From Apostichopus japonicus (taxonomy: Eukaryota > Echinodermata > Holothuroidea > Aspidochirotida > Stichopodidae), in contig NC_092577.1 in the NCBI RefSeq assembly GCF_037975245.1, positions 35,954,898 through 36,018,897 on the forward strand: a stretch of DNA of 64,000 nt. The letters are read 5' to 3'. This document shows, piece after piece, positions 9,877-21,592 of this stretch. Each line of letters begins with the position of its first letter. Position 1 is the first letter of the stretch. A program made the position numbers and the translations under genes. The notes below the pieces were generated by a model, which was not told where the DNA came from, searched no databases, and worked only from the letters and a program-made list of their open reading frames with translations.

Positions 9877-11802
9877 CAGTGGCGGAGATTTCTTGTCAGA
9901 AGTAGGGGGGTTGCATGCCATTGATGAAATAAAAAGTCATAACTGCTGGCTCACTATCTAAGTGGAGCGCCACCATAAGTTGGCGCGAAGTGCACAAGAA
10001 TTTTTTGGCAAATATTGCCTCCCAGTTTGCAGTAAATGGCACTGCCCAGGCCTTAAAAAGCTGCATTTAACCAGGGGCGTATGCAGGATTTTCTAATCCG
10101 GGGGGCGCGTATTACTATCTAAGCGGAGCGCCACCATTGGTTGGCGCGCAGCGTACAAGCAAATTTCTGGTTTTGGTACCCCCAGATCACCGGAAATGGC
10201 ACTTCTCGGGCTTGAAACTGACCAACCATATATACACTTTTGCCTGAGAACCAAGTTTTTTCCAAATACTTTTTTCTCATCTAACCTTTTTGAAGATTGT
10301 CACAGTCACACATCACGTTCGACTTCATCACATATCCTGTGGATCATTGCTTTTGTAGGTGATTCTTCATCGCGGCCCACAATATCCGTCAGCCCCACTG
10401 TTCAGAATTTGAAAATTCACAATTCTCGTGAATAAATTCATTACAAAACATACCCATAATGTTGCACAAAATATCATCTATGGACAACCGATATAGAAAA
10501 ACCTCCTTCAAACCCTAACAGACGGGTCAAAATTGCACGAGTATGATGATGTATGATGAAGAATGTTGGTTAGGGAATTTTCGAAAATTCAGACGGCTAC
10601 TAAAAAATGTCGTTGAAGGAAATAAAAATATACCAGATATTTCCGAAACCGAACTCTACACACATCGACAGTTTTGAGCATGGGCGCAGATCAGTCTTGG
10701 ATAATGGTGGGGACGCGTGTCTGTTCTATGACACTATCTAAGCGGAGCGCGACCATGGGTTCGCGCGTAGCGTGTGATTTTTTTGGGCAAATATACCTCC
10801 CAGATCGCCGGAAATAACACTTCCCAGACCTAATGATGCTCCTAAACCTCTTTAAGTTTTAGATCTCATGGCTTAGAAATTTAGTTTGGAGAAATACATG
10901 GGCGTTTGCAGAAAGAAAATCAGGGACAAATAATCCAAGTAGACTTATGTATATACGATGGGTCTGGGGTCCTCTCCCAGAAAACAAATATAGACTGCCG
11001 CAAATGCGATTTCCGTCCTATATTTAACAACTGTGGATAAAATACAATAACATGAGAACTGCTGCATGTCATTTGCACAATGCTGGATCAAACTGCGCCA
11101 AAGTTCAATACAGGGGAACTTGAAATGCAGCTATTGGTCAAGACAAATTGGTGGGGCCACGGTATATCATGTCCCCACTACTGAAAAAGTTGGTGGGGAC
11201 GCGTCCCGCTGTCCTCACCAGGATCTGCGCCCATGGCTTGGAGACTGTTTATCGTGGAACGCCATTTTCATGCTCACTGATATGATGTGATATCTGCTGT
11301 TTGCTTTACAAATTCGAATAATTTTGTCACTGTTCCTCTTTCTCTTCCCGTTTTCTTGCCGTATTTTCTACTCCATCCTTTTCTCTCTTTTTTCTTTTCC
11401 TTCCTTCACCTCGTTGAAGTTGGCAAGTGTATACAGTTCCAAAGCTATTCAACAGCAACAAAACGTTATTTTGTGTATGTCTGTTGTGGGGTGAAGTTAG
11501 CGCTATGAGCTACAAGTTCCAATGCGCAAGGTGGGGGAAAGGGGCTAGAAATAATGTGTGGGTCAATTCTAACTCGGTTTTCGGTCGTTAATTGTTGATG
11601 TAGCCTACCAGGTAAAAGGTTGAACTGACTTTAACAATTTCAAATTAATAATTTGATTTATTATGCCATTTGGAGCACAAAACATAGGCTATAACAGAAT
11701 ATTACTGGCAAAAACTAGGGGGGTTGATTGTGTGGGCCAACCCCCCCTCTTCAAAAAGTGGGGGGGTTAAAACCCCCCCAACCCCCTGTTTCTCCGCCAC
11801 TG
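9877..11802. mobile_element. hAT-like element, 1.9 kb, with perfect 8-bp target duplication
   Basis: Termini CAGTGGCGGAGA (9877) and TCTCCGCCACTG (ending 11802) are inverted repeats. The 8-bp AAATCAGT is present at 9869-9876 and 11803-11810. The uninterrupted version GAAATCAGTCATA is seen at 9128 and in copy B near 52.11 kb. The interior is a mosaic of the GC-rich hairpin repeat (CTATCTAAGCGGAGCGCCAC and relatives at ~9955, 10107, 10735) and a segment at 10.08-11.3 kb shared with 61.76-62.9 kb. No transposase frame survives, so it is non-autonomous or a nested composite. Confidence 0.85.
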
Positions 11803-12409
11803 AAATCAGTCATATATTGCCTCATTATCATGACATTACATTCAACTTCAAATAGTTGTTCAGAAAGCTGTCAGCGAATTGTAGATTGTTGTCAGTTGAG
11901 AATATACTTCCATGATTGAAAAAAAAACAACTTATACTATTTCTTTGAATAAAAACAATATATTAAGCAAATGAAAATCAGAGCAAACATTTTCTATCAT
12001 AATATAAGTATACAATACATGTTGTACATAGTAAAACATTTGGTAAATAAGTACTTAAACTACGGTTAGAACTAATTTGTTAGAGTGTGTTTATTTTATT
12101 CAAAATTACAAGCTAGGATTGATATCTTGAATGATAAAGGTATATTACTTTCACAAAATTGTTTTAATTTGAACATTTAACCGCTTATGTGTAAAATTTT
12201 AAATATTCATTAATAATAAGGACAATTTAATAGCTATGTTCGAAGCAAAGTATAAGATATTCAAACATTAATTATAGTTTCCAGGATGTTTTGATTTCTT
12301 GTGTTTAACAAAATCCAAGTTTACCATTGCACTGCGAAAAATATTCTTATATTCCGATCAATAGGGAGCTATATACAATTAACGTATTTTAAGGTTGAGT
12401 AAGTGTTAA

Positions 12410-13395
12410 AGGAAATTTCTGGTGGAAGATTTGGATACATTGTCCTCATAGTTCTTATTTTCTCTTTCTAACCATGTGAAAATTGTCCCCATTCGACGTT
12501 TTCTTCTTGTAGAATTCTGGTTTTCAAATTCACCAGTTTCTCACCAAAAGTACCGTTTGTTCGATCGCATCAATTTGGTTATTGACGTAGTGCAGGCAAA
12601 TAGGCAAAACAAGCGACTTGAAGTTAGCACACCCATTTCCGCAGCAAATGCACTCTCGCGTGTACACGCACAGGTGATTGCCTATTTATTACGCACACAT
12701 CGCGAACGTATACAGCATACCATGCCCAGTTGGTATACGTACATAGCGTTGCACATAATTGACTCTCACATTCAAACCACATTCCATAAACTGTTCTTCG
12801 AAATCGCTGAAATAAAATTCACGGATCAACCTTACAGTAAAAGGAAACTTGAAAAGTATTTTGAACACCAAAAGATGAAATTTGGCGGAATCGATGTGAG
12901 AGCAGAATGTAGTAGCGAAAAGCATACGCTTCGCAGAACTGTCCAATTGTAAACGTTAGAGTAGCCTACATGCAAACATTCTTCGCGTTGGAGCTGGACA
13001 GCTCGATGTATAAACAACGAAGAGTCTGCTGTTCAAACTTATCTTGTGTTACACAAAAATCACGAAATCCCAGATGCACTTTAAAACATATATAATTTAT
13101 AAGAAATTTCACCGACAATTAAGGAAGAACTTAATCTGTATTCCAACGCGGTTTATTTTGTAATTACTGTAGGAACTGTATGGAGCGTGGGTTATGTCGC
13201 ATCATCATTTACGAAGGTGACGTCACGTTCTCTACTGTTCATAGTATATTTTAAATATCAATCCTAGACGATTAAAAAATCGTTTCTGGGTAAAACGCAA
13301 CATTAGCGTTCTCATATTTTGAAAACATTTTTGGAAATTATTTAAAGTTTTTAGGGTAACTTCTAAGGGCTACCAGACAATTCTTTTCATTATCT
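12410..13395 (+). other. ~1-kb insert private to copy A, with an uncharacterised open frame
   Basis: Copy B passes directly from the GTTGAATAAA-type block to ACTATACTTTCTA near 52.85 kb, so this ~1-kb segment was gained in A or lost in B. The interior is GC-richer than its surroundings. It holds a 158-codon plus-strand frame at 12476-12952 that opens at GTG and has no upstream in-frame ATG. The predicted chain contains IEIAEIKF-like and KRKLEKYFEHQKMKFGG stretches with plausible amphipathic character. I do not recognise it. Termini resembling GGAAATTTCT occur near the left end, but boundaries are not firm. Confidence 0.5.
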
Positions 13396-14723
13396 ATAGA
13401 ACTAACTATACTTTCTAATACATGATAAAATAAAATGTAAGGACAAACTTTCAGCTTATTAGGATACGTAATTTCAATCATGTTTTAATCCATTTTTATG
13501 ATATTATATTGTATTGTAGATTTTGTATGTTAAGAATATAGAACCAATTAGACTCCCATGATTGAAAAGAAAACATACATAAAATGTTTTTGTTTTCTGC
13601 GAATCAGAAAACACAATCAGCGAAGTTCAATCAAATTTAATATATGTTGTATTATAGGTAATATACAATTCATGTTGTACATACTAAAACATTTGTTAAA
13701 GTTTCTACCTCAACGGCTAATATAAATACTTTTACTGTTATGTATATAGGAGCGTTTATATTTTCAAAACTAAAAAACTACTATCTAACATAATAAAGGT
13801 ATACATTATTTTCAAAATTAAAATTTATTTCTCTTAAAATTGTCAATTTTACAAATTCTTCGAAATTGAAAAAGAAAAATTTGTTACTTATATACCGCTG
13901 CGTGTTAGTTTAATAACTATTTACGTAACAAAGTAAATTTTTAAAACGAATATATATGTTTCTGAAGAAATTCATACATTAACTATTGTTTCCATGGTTT
14001 TGCCAAGTACACGTCTCTTAAGAGAAACATTAACAGTTAGTTTCAGTTATCAAAATGTTTTATGAAATATAAGCTATATCAGTTGATGGATTTTGAAATG
14101 TCAAAAATGCTTTAAGACGTACAAAGTTCACTCCTGGAGTTTTCTGCGAGACAAAAAGTCAAGAGGAAAATCCACGGGATTGCAAACAAGATCCATTGAA
14201 CTTGTGTTCATATGAAAAGTTACATGATAACAGTAACAATATATTATATTTTAACGAAACAGTCTTGTGTTTGTAAATAGCTATCAGTCTATATTTAAAT
14301 AATTGTTATTGATGTGCGAATTACAACTTGTTTTCATAAGTTTGACACAAGGATCATAAACTTTCGAAAATAATTTTAAAATTAAAGATGAACTTAGATG
14401 TCACTTCATAATGATAAGTTGTTATAAAATCGAAACTCACACTGAAAAGTTAACCTGGAAAATAATTCAAGTCCACAGTGATGGTAAAACTATGTGACCA
14501 ACTATCTCCTATATTTCGTTCCTCTCTTTTTCACTTTTTCTCCCTTCAAATTTGAAATATAATTCAACTAGAGCTTAAAACGGTTACCGTAAACGATACT
14601 TTACTGAATGATATTATCAGATCTGTAGAAAATGTGTACTGCGCGTGGTGTTATTTGCGTTTACAGCATCTTTTGTATCTTAATACGTGTACCGTCTTGA
14701 ACCATAACCTATGCTGCTGCTGC
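13396..14723. other. Gene-free 3' flank of the copy A GTPase pseudogene
   Basis: AT-rich sequence that aligns with 52.86-54.36 kb in copy B (for example the shared AGCTATATYAGTTGATGGAT block near 14.07 and 53.79 kb). It probably includes the 3' UTR of the GTPase gene, but I cannot place a polyadenylation site. Confidence 0.5.
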
Positions 14724-17700
14724 CTATTTACTGTTCAGATGGTACTCCTCCCTTAAACATTTTAATGCATCTTGCTCTGAAACTGTACTCCATTCATTTG
14801 GGAGCTCTGCTGGCTTTACACCGTACAACTTCGCAAAATCATTATTTAAAGTTTGCAATACCCACTTCCAGTACAGTATTGGAGCTTCTCCTGTAATTGG
14901 GGTAATATCCCAAGAAGGATAATCCTTGGCATACTCCTTGTAAAGCCTATACACCTTTGGTGGCCCTACGCAGTGTACATATTTAGTGTCGGAGGCTACT
15001 AACATTGTGCATGGAGCGGATATCAGTTTAAGTGAATCTTCGTAATGATATCCTGCTACACCCTGTGAGTAATGAAAGCTAGCTCTGTGTTTATGTTCAC
15101 CTCTGATTTGCAAATGGCAGGGCACCTTACAGAAAGGACACTTCCTTACACGTTCCTAAATGATCTAAGATATCACTTGACACATCTTGCATTTGTGAAT
15201 AAAGCTGAGATGCTACTGACGGATCACTTAGTTTGTCTAAGTCCCATCCTTTAGTAATATCTCTTTTCAAGTGCGAGCTGAACCTTTTGTACAACATGTA
15301 GGTAAATTCTTCAATGTCGCTTAGCTTGAAATCCTCAACGGAAAACTGTATATCCATTCCATGCTCTGACATGTACTCGCTTTTCAGAAATGTATTTTCC
15401 CATTCCCGAAATGTTATTGTTTGTTCCCCTTTACGTTCCGTCAATTTATGTTGAGTCTTACTTAATGCAGATTGAACATAACCAAGTATTTCACTGATTT
15501 TTGTATATATTACGTCTGTTACCCAATATTGAGAACGTGTTGTTATTTCAGTTAGAACCTTTTGGCTAAACCAATTGCTAATGAATGTATCATTGTCCCG
15601 TATATAATCAAAATACAACTTTGGATCTTTCTCACGACACAGCTCTTCTAAAATTCTGCCAATCATCCTTTCCTTATCATTATAACAATCTTCGTTCCGC
15701 ATGTGTAGCAAGAGTTTTACATTGAAGGCATTTAAGGTGTACTTTTGCAAGACAGCCAAACACTCAGGATCGCTTTACAGCCGCTCCACTCTTAATGGTT
15801 TCATCAACATAGCCTTTAAATTCGTGTTTTAAACAGTCCTTCTCATTCTCAAACATTCTTTGCAATGAATTATGACTTTCATACTGTCGTTGACAATCTT
15901 GGCAAACTGTACAAACCTCCTTCTGAGCTTGACTAAGGGTACTAACCAAAGTTTTACTATTGACTTTGCTATCCGTTAATACATTGTACACTTCTAACAA
16001 AATAGTATCTACGCGACTTTCTTGAAACGGTATGACTTTCGCGTGATTTCTAATATCACTGCTATGACGATTTACAATTCCCAAAACTAATCTTTGAACT
16101 TTGTCCAGTTCGTCCTTAGATCCCGAAATATTTCTGCCAAACCAATGAGCAGTGTATACCCCCTTCCCGAAAAAGTACCCCACCTTTTTCTTGTCATCTC
16201 GCATCTCGTCAGTGTAAGCTTTGCTATGTTCTGTACCAAGCATTAGTTTTCTAAGACTGTTATCACACGCCTGCTCGATATATTTTTCAGTAATTATAAA
16301 TTTGTTGAAGTTTATTTCAAGCTGTTTGATTTTTTTATCCCAAAGTATGTCAAATTGTCTATCCAATTCCTCATGATTTTTCTTCCAATAGTCAGTGTCT
16401 TTTGTGTGCTTTAATTGATTTGCGGTTGCTTTAGCCTCACATTTCAGTTCTTCTTTGGCCTCTCTGATGAAATTTGGCAATCCTCATTTTGTCCTCATTT
16501 TGTAATTGGCCTCATTTTGTAATTGTATCTCTTTGTTTCGTTTGATACCTCTTTCAATATCTTTACCAATTCCGATTGTTTCTTGTTTGATACTCTCATG
16601 ACGTCTTTTCACCTCCTCTTCGTCTGAATGCTCCTCTACGTATTTATCTATTTTCCTATTTATATTTTCGCATTTATCAGTTATTTCCTTCTCCAGCCTC
16701 GTGTAAAAACCTTTTTTCGTAGCATTCGTGACATTTCCACCATTGCTAAGCTCCCATATAAATATCTCAGTTCTCATTTTCCCAATAAGTTTACTATGCT
16801 CTAGTCGGAATCTTTGGTTACTGAGAGCATCATTACTATTTTGGAAATTGAAGACGAAATCTTCTGATTTCACTGCATCCCATACATTCGTCAATCTTTG
16901 AACAAACTTTGCCATTGTAAACTGAGGCGGGATTACCGATTGATTTACTTTTGGTTTGAAAATGGCTTCCTTTAAAGCGTGAATTTTATCACTATAGCCA
17001 GGATTTGGAGGAGACATTAAACCCATCCACAAGCATGGAAAAAACTGCAAGTCATCTTCTTCAGCTAAAGGAAATACATCTGAAAAATCTTGAATGTGAT
17101 CTACTTTTTCCTCAGCAGCAACAATACGAGTGACTTTGTTGAGAGCATCCTTTATTTTAGTCATGTTAGTTTTATTGTTAGCGGCAGCTGCTATGTCGCT
17201 CACTCTTTGTTGAATGATTCTGCAATTAGAAACCAAATTCACTTTCTTCATTCTTATCAAAGCATGGACAACTATTTGCAATATGCCAATCATATCTGGG
17301 CAAATAGTTTCTTGACCGATATTCAATAGGGTAAGGTCCCCTATGCACATGGCCAGTGTAGCTGCTGTATTGTCAAATGTGTGGTCGTTGAGAACAGTTC
17401 GATCTGGAGAATGCAATCCTTCAGTATCAATAATCAGAAGATACTCAAAACCAAGCTGTTTATGAAATGCTTCATTCACTTCTAACAATTGTAGGTATAA
17501 CCCTCTTGTGCATCTACCAGCACGTACCGGAAACCTGACCCCAAACATACTATTCAACAACGTTGACTTGCCACTACCCTGGATTCCAATTATAGACAAA
17601 ACAAATATTCTTGGGTAATGAATCTTATTTGCGAGGTTCCTTAAGACGCCTGATATCCACTTAATGGGAATGTAAGCATTTTCCCCATCTAAAAGTTCCA

Positions 17701-19449
17701 ATGGATATCCTGCAAGAAGTAATTTTGATCCTAGTTCAACCAGCAATTCATTTTCTTCGTAAGCATTTGCAAAGCTTGCTTCATACCATTGTCCTAGTTC
17801 ACGAATAAAGTGTTCGCAACTAATGTTTTTCGCATTAACTTGTTCGCTTTCTTTTAGGAGCTGCTCTTGCAACTCTTTTATGTGATGTTGCAGTTTACTG
17901 CGTTCACTGGGCAAAGCTTGCTTCATTGTAGAATTTAGTTTCTGCAGTGCAGTATTCAACATGTCGATTCTCTCAGCTAATGGAGGAATTTCACGGGCGG
18001 TCATCATTTCGATACGTGTTTGAAAAAAGGACATGAAATAATGCAAAAGATCAGTTTCGTCAAGCATAACTGTTTTCAAGTTATTAAACAAAACTTCCAT
18101 TTTGGCAGATAAACCTTTTTCTCTTTGCTTTTTCCTCATATCACGTTTTGTTTTTTCCTTTGCTTCAAACTGATGATCAACAGTTTGTACCCCAACACAC
18201 AAAGGTTTTTTATCAGCTTCGACCCATTTACCCCATTCGACTTGCAATTGTAAATATGATTTTTTCACTTCCTCTATGGATTCAGTTTTCGGAAAGGAGG
18301 ATTGCATCAGTTGTTTTGCTTTGTTATAGGAATCATTTTCCTGATCCACGGTTACTTCATTAAAGCAAAAGATTCGCCAGTCTTCAATTGAATGGTAATC
18401 ATCACGTCCTGTGGAATTGCAGTATTGCATAATCTTCTCACAAATGATTTTTGCAAGGTCTATTGGATTATGTTCTAAGCCGAAATCAATACTATCATCG
18501 TTTGCATCGATGTTTAGTGTATTACGCTCCCTGTTGAGCTGTTGCTTACGTGTTTGCCTGCCCTTGTTTTTTTTTTGTACCATCAAATGTATCACGAAAA
18601 CATTTTTGAAACTTTTCTTTATGTCATCAATTGCTATCTTGTAGCATTCCAATGTGTCTTTATCTACAAAGAGGAATACAGCATTAGCTGCTTTGCACGT
18701 AAACTCACTTTCGGTAGTAAATTCTGTGGCATCACCTCTCAGATTCAACAATAACGTAACTTCTTTCAGCAAATCCTCTTTTCTGCCGTACATTGGCAGA
18801 TACCATTGGGCTTCTACTGATCCACAACAATGGAAAACGTTCTCTTTTTCATCATCATAAGACATAAAATATTGAAACGTTCCATTACCTTGAGCTCTAC
18901 CAATGACATTATTTAATACGGACGATTTGGAGATTGGAATATCACCAAATCTTATGAATGCAGTGGTAAATACAGGCTCACTAACCATACGTTTCTCCGG
19001 AGCAAGAGATGTTTCATTTTCGTTCCATTTTTTTACAACACGACTTAATGCCCAAGTAAGCAGCTCTGGTTTCGCGGCATCTCTTACCCCAGGTAATAAG
19101 ACTGGCACGGCAAGTTGACAAGATGCAAATTTCGCCAGCAAATGTTGTCTTAAATGATTATCGGAACAACGAATAATTGCATATATGAGATCTCTTACAC
19201 TACCTTCTATGTGAAGATTCTCTTTCCATGTAACCCTACTGTCTAGTGAGGTTAGCTTGCTGATAAACAGAAAAGGTAAATCTTTTCTCTTCTCTTCTTT
19301 TTCTTCCTCTTTTTTTCCCTCTTTTTTTGAATCGTCGCTTGGGATCAGCCGTACCTCTGTGGCCGCTTTCAGGGTGAGCTTCCGTGGGAAATAGTCCTTT
19401 AGACCAACCTCTTCCAAGTATTCCAGAAAATCTTCTTCAGTTTCTTTAT
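14724..19449 (-). pseudogene. GVIN1-like: VLIG-type large GTPase (GVIN1-like), main exon, copy A, disabled
   Basis: Very large interferon-inducible GTPases are cytosolic dynamin-like proteins with a VLIG-type G domain. This is the main exon of a gene paralogous to 54367-59120. It begins after a 3' splice site at TTCGATAG (19450) and keeps FLEYLEEVGLKDYFPRKLTL, the N-terminal motif. It also keeps a P-loop GIQGSGKST, the DTEG switch and the C-terminal His/Cys-rich segment. Four lesions break it. The first is an in-frame TGA at 16484-16486 created by a local duplication of AATTACAAAATGAGG. The second is a 5-bp deletion near 15767, the third a 2-bp deletion near 15133 in the CPFC motif, and the fourth a 4-bp deletion near 14738 that alters the last residues. 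The open pieces are 19417-16484, 16480-15764, 15759-15127 and 15125-14724. The sequence is otherwise well preserved, so inactivation is recent. A truncated ~1,000-residue protein ending at the TGA, with an intact G domain, could still be made. Confidence 0.9.
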
Positions 19450-21481
19450 CTATCGAATATAAGAGTATATACTTAAATTGATGTCAAAGCCAAACTGAAC
19501 TCGTAAAAATTTGAAACGATACATGTACAATTCACAATTGTAATGTGTGTCTCTATCTGGAAATATACCAAAATTGTAAGTACCTCGTATATAAACGAAC
19601 TAATACGATGTTGCTAGTCAGGAATAACTTTCCGACTAAGTATTGCTACATTTATTCTCCGAATATTTCTTGCAGCAGCGAGAAACGAGTGTAGGTGATG
19701 GTGATGGTGAATGTCGCTTTCAACCAACCATATTTCCAGTGAGTACATGCACCCGCAATAATGGCAATTCGGAGCGTGAGAGTTAAGCAAAGACAACATG
19801 CTCACTCTCACAGTAACCATTACCACTGTCGTTATATGATATGTTCATTCAAACATTTGCACCATAAAGAACTCTTGACAACAGCTAACTGGATATTAAT
19901 TTTTCTCTCATGCTGATTGTTTGTGATTTACTATGTCGAACAGTTTGTAAAACGATACAAATATTGGAGAAGGACCCAAAACGTTTTTCAAAATACGGGA
20001 TCTGCACCATACATTGATCAAAGAACATTCTTTACAGTTTACACGGTCTTTGTGGCATGACTAAACTCTACTTAATAGCATCTCGGAAAACTGTGCACTG
20101 AAGCAAAGAAATATCGATATGATCCCGATAACGTAATACACACATATATGTAGACTATTTCCCACAAGTTTCTTTAACGAACATGCGAAAAATAAAGCTA
20201 CAAGCAACTACTTTAGATGAATACAGGGAGACATGAGAGAAATCAACAGCAAACCTTATTATCTTATCACCGACAACGGATGCCAAGCAAAGGGAGCAGT
20301 AGAAACAGAGCATAATATACTGAATGGACTAATCCGAGACTGACCGTGTATAGAAATACCATCTACTGTGTGTGTGAGAGAGAGAGAAGGTTGGGAGGGG
20401 AGGGGGATTGGTATTACAAGTAGCTGTATCCTAAATATTGTGCATTGCCTTACCGGGAGATTCTTGTTCCGACTCTCTGGTGTTGTTCTCTATATTGCCG
20501 GCCATCTGAAATGAAGGGTTAAGGATGAAAAAAGCGTGTTCAAATGTTATTTACAACATGACGTTTCAATTACTCCCGAGGCCATAGTTGGCTACTAACC
20601 TTCGCATATAGTTAAAATAGTTTGACATTAAGATCATCAATTGCATTTTATCCCAAAAATACCAAGAAGGATGTATGAAGAACCTAATTGTCGTGCAAAT
20701 GTGTATATATTGATATCAAATTTTAAGTTAGTTTAAGTTAACATAACATTAAAGTAATTTATTGGTCGTCAAGTTTATCTACAGATTACTCAACATAAAA
20801 CTGGGATTGAGCAACTGAGGCACATCCATTTAGAAAAAGGTCAACTACAAAACTTTGTAGTAGTTAATCTTAACAAGAGAGACATTTCTGCTAATTGTGG
20901 TATTCAATGAAACTGCAACTGAACGTGTAAAATCAGTTAGATCTTTCAGCGAAACAGATTTGAATAAGTTTAGAGCTGATATTAGATGGCATATAACAAT
21001 TAAGAAGATACTGAGATAAGCTCAAAACATATAGCTTAACACATTTGTTCCACAAAATACAGCAACACAAGGTAAACCTTTTTTGGTAAGAGTGGTTTTT
21101 AATGAAACTGAAAGCATTTCTCCGTTTAGGATATTAAAATCTATTCCTGCAATCGTAAGCTGGTGCTATCATCAATTTAACTTAATGGATCATTCTAGAA
21201 AGCAAATGTTAAATGGGATATCTTTGCACAGTAGCGTTTATAATGAAATTACGTGCAGCTATAACTATCTGAAACAATCTTTTCAATTCTCCAGTGAATA
21301 CAACGTTGTGAGGAAGGAAAACCAACTGAACAGAATGATGTTACTCTCTTGACAATAGTAACACATAATGTTATCGTATATCGTAACCAAAAATGAAGAA
21401 TGACTTATCGATTGCAATACAATTTGTGTAAAATATTCTATTCACATGATTCTATTCAACAGTACATAATATTAATAGTAC
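19450..21481 (-). other. Introns of the copy A GTPase gene
   Basis: The two introns flank the 52-bp exon and align with 59.12-63.89 kb in copy B. A purine-rich GAGAGAGAG/GGGAGGGG run lies at ~20370-20405. Copy B holds an extra ~830 bp at the equivalent point. No other exon is evident. Confidence 0.6.
20454..20505 (-). CDS. GVIN1-like: Small exon 2 of copy A GTPase gene (52 bp)
   Basis: On the minus strand TTTCAG precedes ATGGCCGGCAATATAGAG and the exon ends CTCCCG|GTAAGG. It gives 17 codons (MAGNIENNTRESEQESP) plus one base. That base joins the AT of the main exon at 19449 to form a GAT codon, so the frame runs into KETEEDFLEYLEE. The corresponding exon in copy B at 60999-61050 has the same boundaries and phase. 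The ATG sits exactly at the splice acceptor. It could be the start codon, with a non-coding leader exon upstream, or an internal Met after exon 1. Confidence 0.8.
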
Positions 21482-21592
21482 ATCATCGATATTTTGCTGG
21501 GAAGTCGTGCCTGTAGCAGCGTCGATCACATCAACTTCATCCCTGTTCTCTATATCCATTACGGTTTCGTTTCGCCGTCCTCCTTTAATAAT
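21482..21592 (-). CDS. GVIN1-like: Small exon 1 of copy A GTPase gene (111 bp, phase 0-0)
   Basis: Minus-strand TTTGTAG|ATTATT opens a 37-codon stretch (IIKGGRRNETVMDIENR, then DEVDVIDAATGTTSQQNIDD) that closes at GAT|GTACTA. It is an exact multiple of three, and the matching copy B segment at 63893-64000 is open in the same frame with conserved DDVIDAATGTTSQQNID. The internal ATG of this copy (VMDIEN) is ATA in copy B, so it is unlikely to be the start. An earlier exon probably exists. The acidic, low-complexity content suggests a disordered N-terminal tail. Confidence 0.65.

Larger units (their letters stand above)
7632..21592. repeat. Segmental duplication, copy A
   Basis: From TTTGTTTCTGTGAAGTTGAAAGG at 7635 onward, this block aligns in the same orientation with 51.5-64.0 kb, including intergenic DNA, the GTPase gene and its introns. 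The order of landmarks is identical. The offset falls from ~43.9 kb at the left to ~42.4 kb at the right because of copy-specific insertions. The right limit of the homology cannot be seen because copy B leaves the window. Confidence 0.9.
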
